A DNA stretch of 51,532 bases from Phycisphaerales bacterium (lineage in GTDB: Bacteria; Planctomycetota; Phycisphaerae; UBA1845), in assembly GCA_003597935.1 (NCBI GenBank), contig QZJT01000024.1, positions 1 through 51,532 on the forward strand, read 5' to 3'. Shown here in pieces: positions 19,106-27,506 of this stretch (positions are counted from its first letter, which is position 1; every line of letters begins with the position of its first letter). The translations under genes and the position numbers were made by a program. The notes under the pieces are model-generated. The model searched no databases. It saw only the letters and a program-made list of their open reading frames with translations, and had not been told where the DNA came from.

Positions 19106-20841
19106 GGCGCTCTGCCCGGTGCGACTCCAAGATGACCAACTCGCCGCCGTCAGCACCGCCGTCGGGGACGGCCGGGGATCATCCGGCCGCAGGTCGTGGC
19201 GCGCCGACCCTGAAGCTCCTGGCCATCCTGGCACTCGCGCTCCTGGTCCGCGTCGGCGCCGTCTTCGTCATGGGCCCGGTCGATCCGCTCATGGGGGACG
19301 CGCGCGAGTATTTCTCTCAGTCGCTGCGCATCGCCAACGGAGACGATTACACCTGGAACCGAGCGCCGGGATACGCGGCCGTGCTGGCTGCCGCCCAGCG
19401 GGCGTTGATGGGGCCGTCGGAACACCTCGTCGATTACGACCTGCTGCGGCACGAACTCCCGCCGGACCATCCCGGCTATGAAGAGCAACAACGGCGGGTG
19501 CGCATCTGCCAGGGTCTGAACGTCGCCTTCTCCCTGCTCGCCATCGTCGGCGTGTACGGAATGGGTTGCGCGATGCAGGGCTCCCGGCTCGGTCTGCTCG
19601 GCGCCCTCCTGGTGGCACTCGACCCGCGCTACGTCACGCACCCGTTCTTTCCTATCGTCGATAACGTTCACTGGCCGATGGTCGTCTGGTCGCTGCTGAC
19701 GCTCGTCTGGTGCGTCCGGCGTCCTTCCTGGGGGCGGGGCCTGCTGACGGGCGCCGTAGCCGGGCTGACCACGCTCGTCCGCAGCATCGGGCTGTACTTC
19801 CTGCCGCTCGCCGCGTTGGTCCTCGTGTTCCGCGGCGGTGGGAGCCGCCGCCGCAACGTCGCGGCCGCGGCCGTCATGATCGCCGCGAACTTCCTGGTGA
19901 TCCTGCCGTGGACGTACAGGAACGGGCAGCGCTTCGGGCGGTTCGTGCTCGTGTCCTATGACGACGGCAATCCAATCCTGATGGGGAACACCACCAAGGA
20001 GGACAAGGAGAAGATCCTTGACGAAATCAGAGACGAGGTGCGGGTCCGGCCGGGCTCGGGCGTGCCGGACGAGATCGTCGCCATCGAGCGCAACGCCGAG
20101 GCCAGGAGGCGCGGGCTGGACATCGTCCGGCAGCGGCAGCCGTGGTGGTTCTATGAAAAAGTGCTGGAGGTCGGCCCGCGCATCGTGCGCCCGGGCGGCT
20201 GGCTGATGTCACGGGGGGGGGAAGACCCGGAGAGATTCGGGACGTGGGGCGTGCGCGCGATCGCGGCGCTGTTCGTGTCGACCGGGCTGGGGGTCCTCCT
20301 GCTGGCCGGCGTGGGGCTGGCCCTGCGCCGGTTTTCCGTCGCGGACGGCGTGCTGTGGAGCTTCGTCGCCTATCTGACGCTCGTTCACCTGGCCACCCAC
20401 TTCGGGCCGATCCGCTTTCATCTGCCGTTCTTCTGGATCCTGCTGCTGTACGCCGCCTGCCTGTTTGTCGAGCGGGCGCGATGGAGCGTCGGCCGGGCGG
20501 CGTTGCTGTCACTCTGGTTCGGGGCCATGGGCTGCGCCCAGGTGGCGACGTACCGCAGCGAAACCGAAAAGTCGGATCGTTTCGAGGACCGGACGCAACG
20601 CAAGCTCGACCGCCAGAACGAGGACGAGTCGAGGGTTGAGGCGGTCGAACGGAGGGCAAACCGCGTCGGACGCGACGAGGGAACGAAAGACCCGAAATCG
20701 AAGTCCAGGGAATCCAGGCGCCGGGCGGAGCCGCGCGGGCGGGCGCTCGAGGATCCCGGCGTTTCCCGCAAGCAGGGTGGACAGAAGCGGGAGCGTTCAG
20801 GGAAAAAGAAGTCAGATGGAAAAAGAGAGCCCTTACCATGA
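19102..20841 (+). CDS. GT-C-fold membrane glycosyltransferase (PMT/ArnT-like)
   Basis: 579 residues. GTG 19102 overlaps the previous TGA (GTGA); ATG 19132 is an alternative start ten codons in. Around ten TM segments begin with LLAILALALLVRVGAVFVM. The first extracytoplasmic loop has the acidic motif MGDAREYF, the usual place of the catalytic Asp/Glu in GT-C enzymes, and an aromatic PGYAAVLAA segment follows. LTTLVRSIGLYFLPLA and NFLVILPWTYRNG are typical of the GT39/GT83-like families that use polyprenyl-phosphate sugars. The last ~95 residues are an extremely charged Lys/Arg/Glu tail, absent from most relatives. The start of the next gene overlaps its stop (ATGA). Likely modifies an envelope glycan or protein; donor and acceptor are unknown. 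Confidence 0.8.
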   Translation: MRRSARCDSKMTNSPPSAPPSGTAGDHPAAGRGAPTLKLLAILALALLVRVGAVFVMGPVDPLMGDAREYFSQSLRIANGDDYTWNRAPGYAAVLAAAQRALMGPSEHLVDYDLLRHELPPDHPGYEEQQRRVRICQGLNVAFSLLAIVGVYGMGCAMQGSRLGLLGALLVALDPRYVTHPFFPIVDNVHWPMVVWSLLTLVWCVRRPSWGRGLLTGAVAGLTTLVRSIGLYFLPLAALVLVFRGGGSRRRNVAAAAVMIAANFLVILPWTYRNGQRFGRFVLVSYDDGNPILMGNTTKEDKEKILDEIRDEVRVRPGSGVPDEIVAIERNAEARRRGLDIVRQRQPWWFYEKVLEVGPRIVRPGGWLMSRGGEDPERFGTWGVRAIAALFVSTGLGVLLLAGVGLALRRFSVADGVLWSFVAYLTLVHLATHFGPIRFHLPFFWILLLYAACLFVERARWSVGRAALLSLWFGAMGCAQVATYRSETEKSDRFEDRTQRKLDRQNEDESRVEAVERRANRVGRDEGTKDPKSKSRESRRRAEPRGRALEDPGVSRKQGGQKRERSGKKKSDGKREPLP

Positions 20842-22211
20842 CGTGCAGTAGAAGAGTTGCTCCGGTATTGATTCTGACGGCCCTGCTCGCATGGCCGGGC
20901 TGCCGAAAGAGCAGGCCCGCCGAGGAGCGCGCTCCCGGAGGCGAAGTGGCTGCGCCCGTCGATCCGGCCGCGACTCCCACCGACCCCGAGGTGGAGGATG
21001 ACAGCGACGGCGAGGATGACGAGGTGAGCGACCGGCGCGGGCGGGGCGACGGCCGGGAGCGGCCGCGCGACCGTAACCCGCTGGGCGACATCGGTTACGT
21101 TGACTTTGACGAGGACGAGGACTCGGCGGATGCGGACAAGGAGGGCGTGGTGATTCATGATCCCGCGCTGGCTTCTCCCGGCTACACGCTTTACACCAGC
21201 ATGCCCTTCGCCACCGCCCGGCTCATCGACGCCGAGGGTGCCGTCGTCAAAGAGTGGTCGGAGCCCCAGAGCAAGGAATGGTCTCGCGCGGAACTCGATG
21301 CCGACGGCAACCTCCTGATCGTGGGCATCGATCCGCGGGAGAAGGACGCAGAGGCCGACACGCCGAATGCGTTCGGGTATCTGATGCGCATGACGTGGGA
21401 GGGCGACGTCATCTGGAAGAAGACGCTCGCGACGCATCACGACGCCGACATCACGCCGGACGGGTACATCGTCTCGCTCGACGACTGCGTCAGGTCCGTG
21501 CCCGACTTCGGACCCGACGTCCTGATACGGGACAACCATGTCATCCGGCTCACGCTCGACGGGGAAAAGGTGGACCAGCGGTCTCTGTACGATGTCTTCA
21601 CCAGCAATCCGGAACTTGTCACCGTCGAACTGCCGAAGAAGGTGTTCAAAGAAGGGGGTGCCAAGATCGACATCTTCCACGCGAACTCGGTGGAATGGAT
21701 GCGCTTTCCGGAACTGGTCCCCCGTCACGAAATCTACGGACTCGACAACGTCATCGTCTCCAGCCGCCTCCAGGACACCACCGTCATCTTCAACTGGACG
21801 ACGGGCAAGCTGCTCTGGGCGTGGGGCCGCGGCCAGACCGAAGGGCAGCACGAAGCAACGGTGCTGGCCAACGGGAACATCCTGATCTTCGACAACGGCA
21901 TGAGGCGCAAGTGGTCGCGGGTGATCGAACTCGATCCCCTTACCAACAAGATCGTCTGGGAATACAAAGGCGATCCGCCGGACAGCTTCTACTCCGCGGC
22001 GCGGGGAACATCGGAGCCGTTGCCCAATGGCAACGTCCTGGTGGGTTTGTCGAATTCCGGCGCCGGCGTCGAGGTGACGCGCGACGGCAAGGTGGTCTGG
22101 CGGTTCCTGAACCCGGACCGCAACGAAGACGGTAAGCGCGCAGTCATTCGCCTGCGACGATACAGCGTCGACTTTATCAAGGCCATCCTGGAGCGGCATC
22201 GCACCGAGTGA
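20838..22211 (+). CDS. Arylsulfotransferase (ASST)-like lipoprotein, copy 1
   Basis: 457 residues, overlapping the upstream stop as ATGA. Lipobox WPGC at about residue 21. After an acidic linker comes DIGYVDFDEDED, then the ASST-like beta-propeller: PGYTLYTSMPFATARLIDAE, THHDADITPDG, FHANSVEWM, EGQHEATVLANGNILIFDNG, IVWEYKGDPPDSFYSA, PNGNVLVGLSNSGAG. Bacterial ASST is a six-bladed propeller with a catalytic His. Conserved His residues here (HHDAD, HANS, QHEA) are candidates, but the true nucleophile cannot be assigned by eye. The family call (PF14269/PF05935-like) is good; the acceptor and the group transferred are unknown. The neighbouring gene is a clear tandem duplicate. Confidence 0.8.
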   Translation: MTCSRRVAPVLILTALLAWPGCRKSRPAEERAPGGEVAAPVDPAATPTDPEVEDDSDGEDDEVSDRRGRGDGRERPRDRNPLGDIGYVDFDEDEDSADADKEGVVIHDPALASPGYTLYTSMPFATARLIDAEGAVVKEWSEPQSKEWSRAELDADGNLLIVGIDPREKDAEADTPNAFGYLMRMTWEGDVIWKKTLATHHDADITPDGYIVSLDDCVRSVPDFGPDVLIRDNHVIRLTLDGEKVDQRSLYDVFTSNPELVTVELPKKVFKEGGAKIDIFHANSVEWMRFPELVPRHEIYGLDNVIVSSRLQDTTVIFNWTTGKLLWAWGRGQTEGQHEATVLANGNILIFDNGMRRKWSRVIELDPLTNKIVWEYKGDPPDSFYSAARGTSEPLPNGNVLVGLSNSGAGVEVTRDGKVVWRFLNPDRNEDGKRAVIRLRRYSVDFIKAILERHRTE

Positions 22212-22302
22212 CATCGGGCGGCGGCCGCGGGGTCGCCGGGCGAAAGCGCGACGGGTATTGGGAAGCACGCGAACGGATCAGACAAGCGAGGGTGTGTTCA
22301 CG

Positions 22303-23664
22303 ATGTTCAACCGAGAAACGATACTGATTCTCATCACGTTGAGTCTCCTGGCGTGGCCCGGATGCCGCCGCCCCAGGGAGGACGGCGACGGCGGCGTCCC
22401 GGGCCGGGAGACCGCCGCCGCCGCCTCGACGGAGGCGTCCCCCTCCGAACCGGTGGACGACGAGGAAGTGGACTACGAGGACGAGAGGCCGGCCGGGAAG
22501 GGCCGGCCGCGGCGATTCTCGGCGCAGGAGATGCTCGGCGGGCTCGGTTACGTCGACACGGCCGAAGATGAGGATCCCGAAGACGCGGGTCAAAGCGGCG
22601 TCGTCCTGTACGACGAGCAGCGTTCGTCGCCCGGCTACACGCTGTACACCAGCATCCCGATGCGGACCGCCCGGCTGATCGACGTCCGCGGAACCGTGAT
22701 CAAGGAGTGGTCCGCGCCGGACAGCAAGCGCTGGTTCAGCGCCGAACTCGAACCCGACGGCAAACTCCTGGTCGTGGGGCTCGAAGAGCGGGACAAAAGC
22801 GAGGTCGCCTATACGCCGCACGACTACGGCTACGTCATGCGGATGACGTGGGACGGCGGCGTCATCTGGAAGAAAACGCTCGCCCTCCACCACGACGCGG
22901 ACGTCACGCCCGACGGCCATATTATTTCGCCGGACGATCGGGTCCGGGTCGTGGAGGAATTCGACCTCGACATCCGCGACAACAACGTGATCCGTCTGAC
23001 CGCCGACGGCGAAAAAGTGGACGAACGGTCGATGTACGACGTCTTCAGCAGCGCGCCGGACATCATCAGCGTGTCGATGCCGTCCAAGAAAACAAAAACG
23101 GCCGAAAACGACAGGATCGACCTGTTTCACACCAACTCGGTGGAGTGGATGGACGATCCGGCGCTGGCCGCCAGACACGAGATCTACGGGCTCGAAAACG
23201 TTCTGGTCTCATGCCGCCTGCAGGACACGATCGCCATCTTCAACTGGACGACCGGCAAGGCACTGTGGGCGTGGGGCCGAGGCGAAATCGAAGGCCAGCA
23301 CGACGCTACGGTCCTGCCCAGCGGCAACATCCTGCTCTTTGACAACGGGATGAACCGGCGCTGGTCGCGCGTCATCGAACTCGATCCGCTTACGAAAAGA
23401 ATCGTGTGGGAATACAAGGGCGATCCGCCCGCGGACTTCTACAGCGCCAGCCGGGGCACCAGCCAGCTCCTGCCCAACGGAAACGTCCTGGTCGCCCTGT
23501 CCAACTCGGGGGCGGGCGTCGAGATCACCCGCGACGGCCAGATCGTCTGGCGCTTCCTGAACCCCGACCACGAGGACGGCAAACGCGCCGTGCTGCGCAT
23601 GCGTCGCTACGATGTGGACTTCGTCAAGGCGATCCTGAGTCGCCACGGCGACGACGGCCGCTGA
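22303..23664 (+). CDS. Arylsulfotransferase (ASST)-like lipoprotein, copy 2
   Basis: 453 residues. ATG 22303 is chosen because it begins the signal peptide (ILILITLSLLAWPGC, lipobox WPGC) and has GAGGG ten bases upstream; the frame is open from 22258. Same layout as copy 1: Ala/Glu/Pro linker, GGLGYVDTAEDEDPED, then PGYTLYTSIPMRTARLIDV, LHHDADVTPDG, FHTNSVEWM, GQHDATVLPSGNILLFDNG, RIVWEYKGDPPADFYSASRG. The two paralogues align along their entire length without large gaps, differing mostly in the linker. The 91-base gap between them holds no gene. Retention of both suggests different acceptors or a hetero-oligomer. Confidence 0.8.
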   Translation: MFNRETILILITLSLLAWPGCRRPREDGDGGVPGRETAAAASTEASPSEPVDDEEVDYEDERPAGKGRPRRFSAQEMLGGLGYVDTAEDEDPEDAGQSGVVLYDEQRSSPGYTLYTSIPMRTARLIDVRGTVIKEWSAPDSKRWFSAELEPDGKLLVVGLEERDKSEVAYTPHDYGYVMRMTWDGGVIWKKTLALHHDADVTPDGHIISPDDRVRVVEEFDLDIRDNNVIRLTADGEKVDERSMYDVFSSAPDIISVSMPSKKTKTAENDRIDLFHTNSVEWMDDPALAARHEIYGLENVLVSCRLQDTIAIFNWTTGKALWAWGRGEIEGQHDATVLPSGNILLFDNGMNRRWSRVIELDPLTKRIVWEYKGDPPADFYSASRGTSQLLPNGNVLVALSNSGAGVEITRDGQIVWRFLNPDHEDGKRAVLRMRRYDVDFVKAILSRHGDDGR

Positions 23665-23886
23665 ACCGCCCATCGTGGCAGAAGGTCACTACGAGTCGCA
23701 CCCGTGAACGCAGGTCGGAAAAGGCGCCGCCCGCCGTCGATGCCCGCCGATGCGCGCGTGCCCGTGATGGTGTCGCGGTGGTCGACCATCGCCGCTTCCC
23801 ATCGGGAGCGGGTTCACTCCGGGAAACCTGCCCGATTCGGGCGATGACGAGGGCAGGCGCCGGCTCCGTCACTCCCCGCTTCGAGC

Positions 23887-25614
23887 CTATGCGGCCGGGC
23901 GCAGGGTCAGATCACAGACGCCGTGTTCGACGCCTTTGTCATCAGGGGTTACGGGTGTAATGACGAATCCCTGGCCCACCGCCCACTCGCGGGTGGAAGG
24001 CGTCAGCCGTGGATCTCCTTCGAACATCAGCTCGGTCACCAGTTTGTGGAATCCCTCGGCCGTGACCTCGACGTGGACGTGCGCCGGCGGGCCTCTATCA
24101 GGATACGGCCCCGGATGGATGGTGCGGAACTGGAAGCGGCCATCGGAGCCGGTCCGCAGATAGCCGAACAGCCGCGGGTTGAGCGAATCTCCCATCGAGG
24201 CGGCGTTGCCGCCCGACTCCGAATAGCTGCCGCCGTTGCCGGTGTGAAAGACGTACACCTCCGCCCCTGTCACCGCGTTTCCATCATGATCCCGGACGGA
24301 TCCTTCCACGACGAGCGGGATGCCCGGCTCGCTTGCGGGACACAACCTGATTTGCGATTCGCGAGCCTGGCGGCGCATCAGTTGCCTGAAGCCCGGCCGC
24401 GGGTGCAGCGGAAGAAGGTGGGGATCGGCCAGCACGTTTGAGATGCCGACAAGGCCGGCCTGGTACGCCTTTTCCAGCGTCACCAGTGCTTCATCGGCGC
24501 GTCCCAGCGCTGCCAGCGCGGCCGCGCGATGGGTCTGGAACCGGGCGTCATCCTGGCCCGCTTCGGCCGCCCGGTCCAACTGGGCCAGCGCCTCAGCCGG
24601 GCGACCCAACTCCAGCAGGGTGTGCCCGTAGCGCTGCAGGGCGGTGCCGTCGTCGGGACGATGGCGCAGGTATCGCTCCAGCGCGTCCTGCGCCGCCTCC
24701 CACTGCTGGCCGTAGTAGAACTGAATGTTCTCGATGTGCGAGGCGTCCCAGGGATACTCCATGTACTCCGCGACTGAACGGGCGATCTCGTACCCTTGCA
24801 ACCGGAAAACCAGGTGGAGGGCCCCGTCGATGCCGGCCGAAACGCCCGCGGCCGTGATGATGTCGCCGTTGTCGACGAACCGGCGGCCGGCATGCACCGT
24901 TGCGGTGGGCACGGCCTGGCGCAGCGCGTCGATGGCGCCGTGGTACGTGGTCGCCTCGGCCCCGTCGAGCAGGCCGGTTTTCGCCAGAATGAAGGCGCCG
25001 GTGCAGACGGTCAGCGTGTCCTGCGCGTCGTTGAGTACGCGACGGCGCACCCACTGGATCACCTCGTCGTTGTCGGTGATGGGCTGCGTGTGGCCGCCGG
25101 GAATGATGAGGATGTCCGGCGGCGGGCAGTCGTCGATCGAGTGATTGGGGTTGATGCTCAGAAACCGCTGGCTGATCACCGGCTCGCGCGTAGGGGCGAC
25201 GGTAAAGACGTTGAAGGCCAGGCTGCCGCGGCCGTTGGCGGCCGAGAAGACCTCGCCCGGCCCGGCGAAGTCCAGCAGTTCGACGCCGTTCCACACCAGG
25301 ATCGCGACGTTGAGAGCGGCGCCCTGCTCCACCAGGACCATGTTGCACTTCGGGCAGCGGCCGGGTTGCGGAAAGGTCTCCTTGTGGCAGTCGGAGCTGC
25401 ACGGCGGGCAGACGTAGACCCTGGCGGCGGGGGCAGCGGCATCCTGGGCGCGAACGCCTGGGGCAATCGCAGCGAGCGCGGCAAGACACCCGACAACCAC
25501 CGGGATCGCCCCCGTCGCGCGCAGCCATTGACGTGCATGGTCGCAAGGACGGCTACGCGGGCACTCTTGACCCGGAGTGACAACCGAACGGCGGTGACCT
25601 TTTGTTGACGACAT
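23887..25614 (-). CDS. Secreted fusion: heavy-metal-binding motif, DJ-1/GlxA-like domain, TPRs and intradiol-dioxygenase-like domain
   Basis: 575 residues. ATG 25614 has GGAG eight bases upstream; signal peptide to about residue 56 (VVVGCLAALAAIAPGVRAQ). Residues 67-95 carry a metal-site motif CPPCSSDCHKETFPQPGRCP followed by KCNMVLV (Cys69, 72, 76, 87, 90). Residues ~100-300 are a DJ-1/PfpI class I glutamine-amidotransferase-like domain as in GlxA, with nucleophile elbow VCTGAFILAKTG (Cys204). Residues ~305-390 are TPR-like (RYGHTLLELGRPAEALAQL). Residues ~430-535 resemble intradiol ring-cleavage dioxygenases (VEGSVRDHDGNAVTGAEVYV, then FQFRTIHPGPYPDRGPPAHV), with candidate iron ligands Tyr504, His512 and His514. 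Each part is recognisable but the combination is unusual. An AraC regulator lies just upstream on the same strand. A remnant of a second copy is at 15013-15234. Confidence 0.8.
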   Translation of the reverse strand: MSSTKGHRRSVVTPGQECPRSRPCDHARQWLRATGAIPVVVGCLAALAAIAPGVRAQDAAAPAARVYVCPPCSSDCHKETFPQPGRCPKCNMVLVEQGAALNVAILVWNGVELLDFAGPGEVFSAANGRGSLAFNVFTVAPTREPVISQRFLSINPNHSIDDCPPPDILIIPGGHTQPITDNDEVIQWVRRRVLNDAQDTLTVCTGAFILAKTGLLDGAEATTYHGAIDALRQAVPTATVHAGRRFVDNGDIITAAGVSAGIDGALHLVFRLQGYEIARSVAEYMEYPWDASHIENIQFYYGQQWEAAQDALERYLRHRPDDGTALQRYGHTLLELGRPAEALAQLDRAAEAGQDDARFQTHRAAALAALGRADEALVTLEKAYQAGLVGISNVLADPHLLPLHPRPGFRQLMRRQARESQIRLCPASEPGIPLVVEGSVRDHDGNAVTGAEVYVFHTGNGGSYSESGGNAASMGDSLNPRLFGYLRTGSDGRFQFRTIHPGPYPDRGPPAHVHVEVTAEGFHKLVTELMFEGDPRLTPSTREWAVGQGFVITPVTPDDKGVEHGVCDLTLRPAA

Positions 25615-25748
25615 GTGTTTTCTCCGGCCGCCTGGACAGCGATGCGTCGCCCGTCGGGGGCGCTGTTCCGGCAACATAAGATACGCCGCCGCCCCACGTC
25701 GTGCTTGAACGATCTTGCGGCGCCAATGTCGAAACCTGTCGCGGCCCG

Positions 25749-26657
25749 TCAGCGGTAGCGGCCGGGCGTAACGCCGACCTGCCGGCGGAATCGCCGCGTC
25801 AGATGCGCCTGATCGGCGAACCCGAGGGCCGACGCCGCGTCGGCGATGCTCCAGCCGCTGGCGATGAGTTGCCGGCAGCGTTCGATGCGGACGTTGAGCA
25901 CGAATTCGTGCGGCGGCAGGCCGACGGCGTCGCGGAAGCAACGAGCGAGATGAAACGGGCTGACCCCGGCGACCGACGAGAGGCGTTCCAACGACACGTT
26001 GTCCGCCAGGTGATCGAGCAGGTATCGCTTGGCGAGCCACACGCCCTCGGCGCAGGATCGATCGGCGGGCAGCGCGTCCACCGGGCGGCCGTGGCGACGA
26101 ACCAGGGTGCGCAGAACGTCGGCCATCGCGCCGGCGTCGCCGGCGTCTGCGGGAGCCTGCTGCAAGCGCCGATGAGCGTCAACGAATGCAACGGCGAGCG
26201 CCGGGTCGTCCACGACCGGCTCGACAAAAGATGGCGCCCGCGCCGGAATTCCGCCCGCAAGCCGCGCCATCAGTTCCGCGGTCGGATAGATGCTGCGGTA
26301 GGCGAGCGTGCCATCCGTACCCGGCCGGCCGGTGTGAACGCGAAAAGGATCGATCGCGACGATCGAGCCGGGACCGGCACGGAAGTTCCGGGGCTGTGCC
26401 GCGAACGTGCGGCCTCGCACCGGGTTTTCTCCGGGTGCAGCGTCGCCCACCCCGTACGCTGGTTTGCCGCCGGCCGCCGGACCACAGGAGAACTCATCGA
26501 TGCCCTCCCCCACGACCTCCACGACGTACGTCTTGTGCATGTGCCGGGGAAACGCATGGCTGCGGAACCGGGCCGTCATACAGGCGAGGCCGTCCAGCGC
26601 CGCGACGTGAAACACCTCGGCGCGGTCGGCACCAATCAAAGTCGGGGACGTTGGCAT
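25749..26657 (-). CDS. AraC-family transcriptional regulator
   Basis: 302 residues. The N-terminal cupin-like sensing domain (about 10-150) contains FPRHMHKTYVVEVVGEG. C-terminal residues ~205-302 hold the two helix-turn-helix units: NVSLERLSSVAGVSPFHLAR and WSIADAASALGFADQAHLTR, then FRRQVGVTPGRYR. Its stop lies 134 bases before the start of the DJ-1/dioxygenase fusion on the same strand, so that gene is the first candidate target. No strong ribosome binding site is visible at 26657. The effector is unknown; a small aromatic molecule would fit the dioxygenase-like neighbour, but that is a guess. Confidence 0.92.
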   Translation of the reverse strand: MPTSPTLIGADRAEVFHVAALDGLACMTARFRSHAFPRHMHKTYVVEVVGEGIDEFSCGPAAGGKPAYGVGDAAPGENPVRGRTFAAQPRNFRAGPGSIVAIDPFRVHTGRPGTDGTLAYRSIYPTAELMARLAGGIPARAPSFVEPVVDDPALAVAFVDAHRRLQQAPADAGDAGAMADVLRTLVRRHGRPVDALPADRSCAEGVWLAKRYLLDHLADNVSLERLSSVAGVSPFHLARCFRDAVGLPPHEFVLNVRIERCRQLIASGWSIADAASALGFADQAHLTRRFRRQVGVTPGRYR

Positions 26658-26976
26658 AAGTCTGGTGCGGGTCTACTCGCCGCGAGTCGGTCACGATCAT
26701 AGCACTTCTGCCCGAGAGGGGGGACATAGTGACGGGCTTGGTCGCGACTGCCCCCGTGGTGTCGGCCATGACGATTGGATAACATGGTGCAGCCGGAGTG
26801 ACCCCACGTGGACGCGACGAGATGGGTGTAGGGTGCGTGCCTTTGGCGCATCAGGGCCGACCGCGGGTTGCCGTCGGCCAAAAAAGGCCCGTTGCGCTGT
26901 CCTCGGTTCTGCTACGGCATGGCTTGCGGCGCGTGGGTGAACGCCACGCCTGGACAGGGCGCGCAGTGGGGCCGTC
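26658..26976. other. Divergent intergenic region, no gene seen
   Basis: Separates the AraC gene (minus) from the DUF3592 gene (plus). It holds GTAGGGTGCGTGCCTTTGGC near 26827, which resembles a dispersed planctomycete intergenic repeat, and a GGCCGAC...GTCGGCC dyad followed by AAAAAA at about 26860-26885. The orientation of the A-run does not suit a terminator for either neighbour. Confidence 0.4.
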
Positions 26977-27399
26977 GTGAGCGAGTACGCGAAATTCAGG
27001 ATTATGGTCGCCCTCGCCGTGCTGTTCATAGGCAGCGGCATCGGCGCGTGCAGGGAGCTGCAATACGCGATCTCGGGGCGCGTCGCCGAGGCGCAAATCA
27101 CCCGGGTGCGGCAGCACGCCTATGCCGAAGAGGACGAAGACCTGAAAGCCGTCACCTACCGCTTCCACGAGGAAGACGGGACGCAGCGCGAAGACAAGAT
27201 GGTCAAACGCGACTGGCGCCCGCCGAAGGACGATCGGCTCACCATCGAGTACATCCCCAACTCGCCGGGCACCTCGCGACTCTACGGCGAATCGGAGTCC
27301 GAGCGAATCACGGTTTTCGTCGTGATGCTGTGTCTGATGGTCGGCGCGATCATCTGGCCCGGTCGGCCAGCGCGCCCGTCGCGCCGGGCGCTACAATAG
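26977..27399 (+). CDS. DUF3592-like membrane protein
   Basis: 140 residues starting with GTG. A TM segment sits near residues 8-28 (FRIMVALAVLFIGSGIGA) and another near 110-127 (ITVFVVMLCLMVGAIIWP). The ~75 residues between form the soluble beta domain typical of DUF3592 (ISGRVAEAQITRVRQ, VTYRFHEEDGTQRED, LTIEYIPNSPGTSRLYG). In this family the loop is outside the cytoplasm and the function is not established. It stands alone, convergent with the nuclease-like gene ending at 27507. Confidence 0.75.
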   Translation: MSEYAKFRIMVALAVLFIGSGIGACRELQYAISGRVAEAQITRVRQHAYAEEDEDLKAVTYRFHEEDGTQREDKMVKRDWRPPKDDRLTIEYIPNSPGTSRLYGESESERITVFVVMLCLMVGAIIWPGRPARPSRRALQ

Positions 27400-27506
27400 A
27401 GTCGTACGGGCCGCGAAGCAGGCAGCTAACCCGCGTCGCTTGATTGATGTCCGGGCGCCGCTGGGCGGCTTCGTCAAGCAAGCGCGCCGCCATTCCTCCG
27501 GTGTGC

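Noticed and set aside
9697..20221. G9 tracts in the WD40 gene (9697-9705) and the GT-C gene (20213-20221), and G8 tracts in other surface or membrane genes, as phase-variation sites
   Set aside because: At this GC content roughly three such runs per strand are expected by chance in 51 kb, and the frames are intact.
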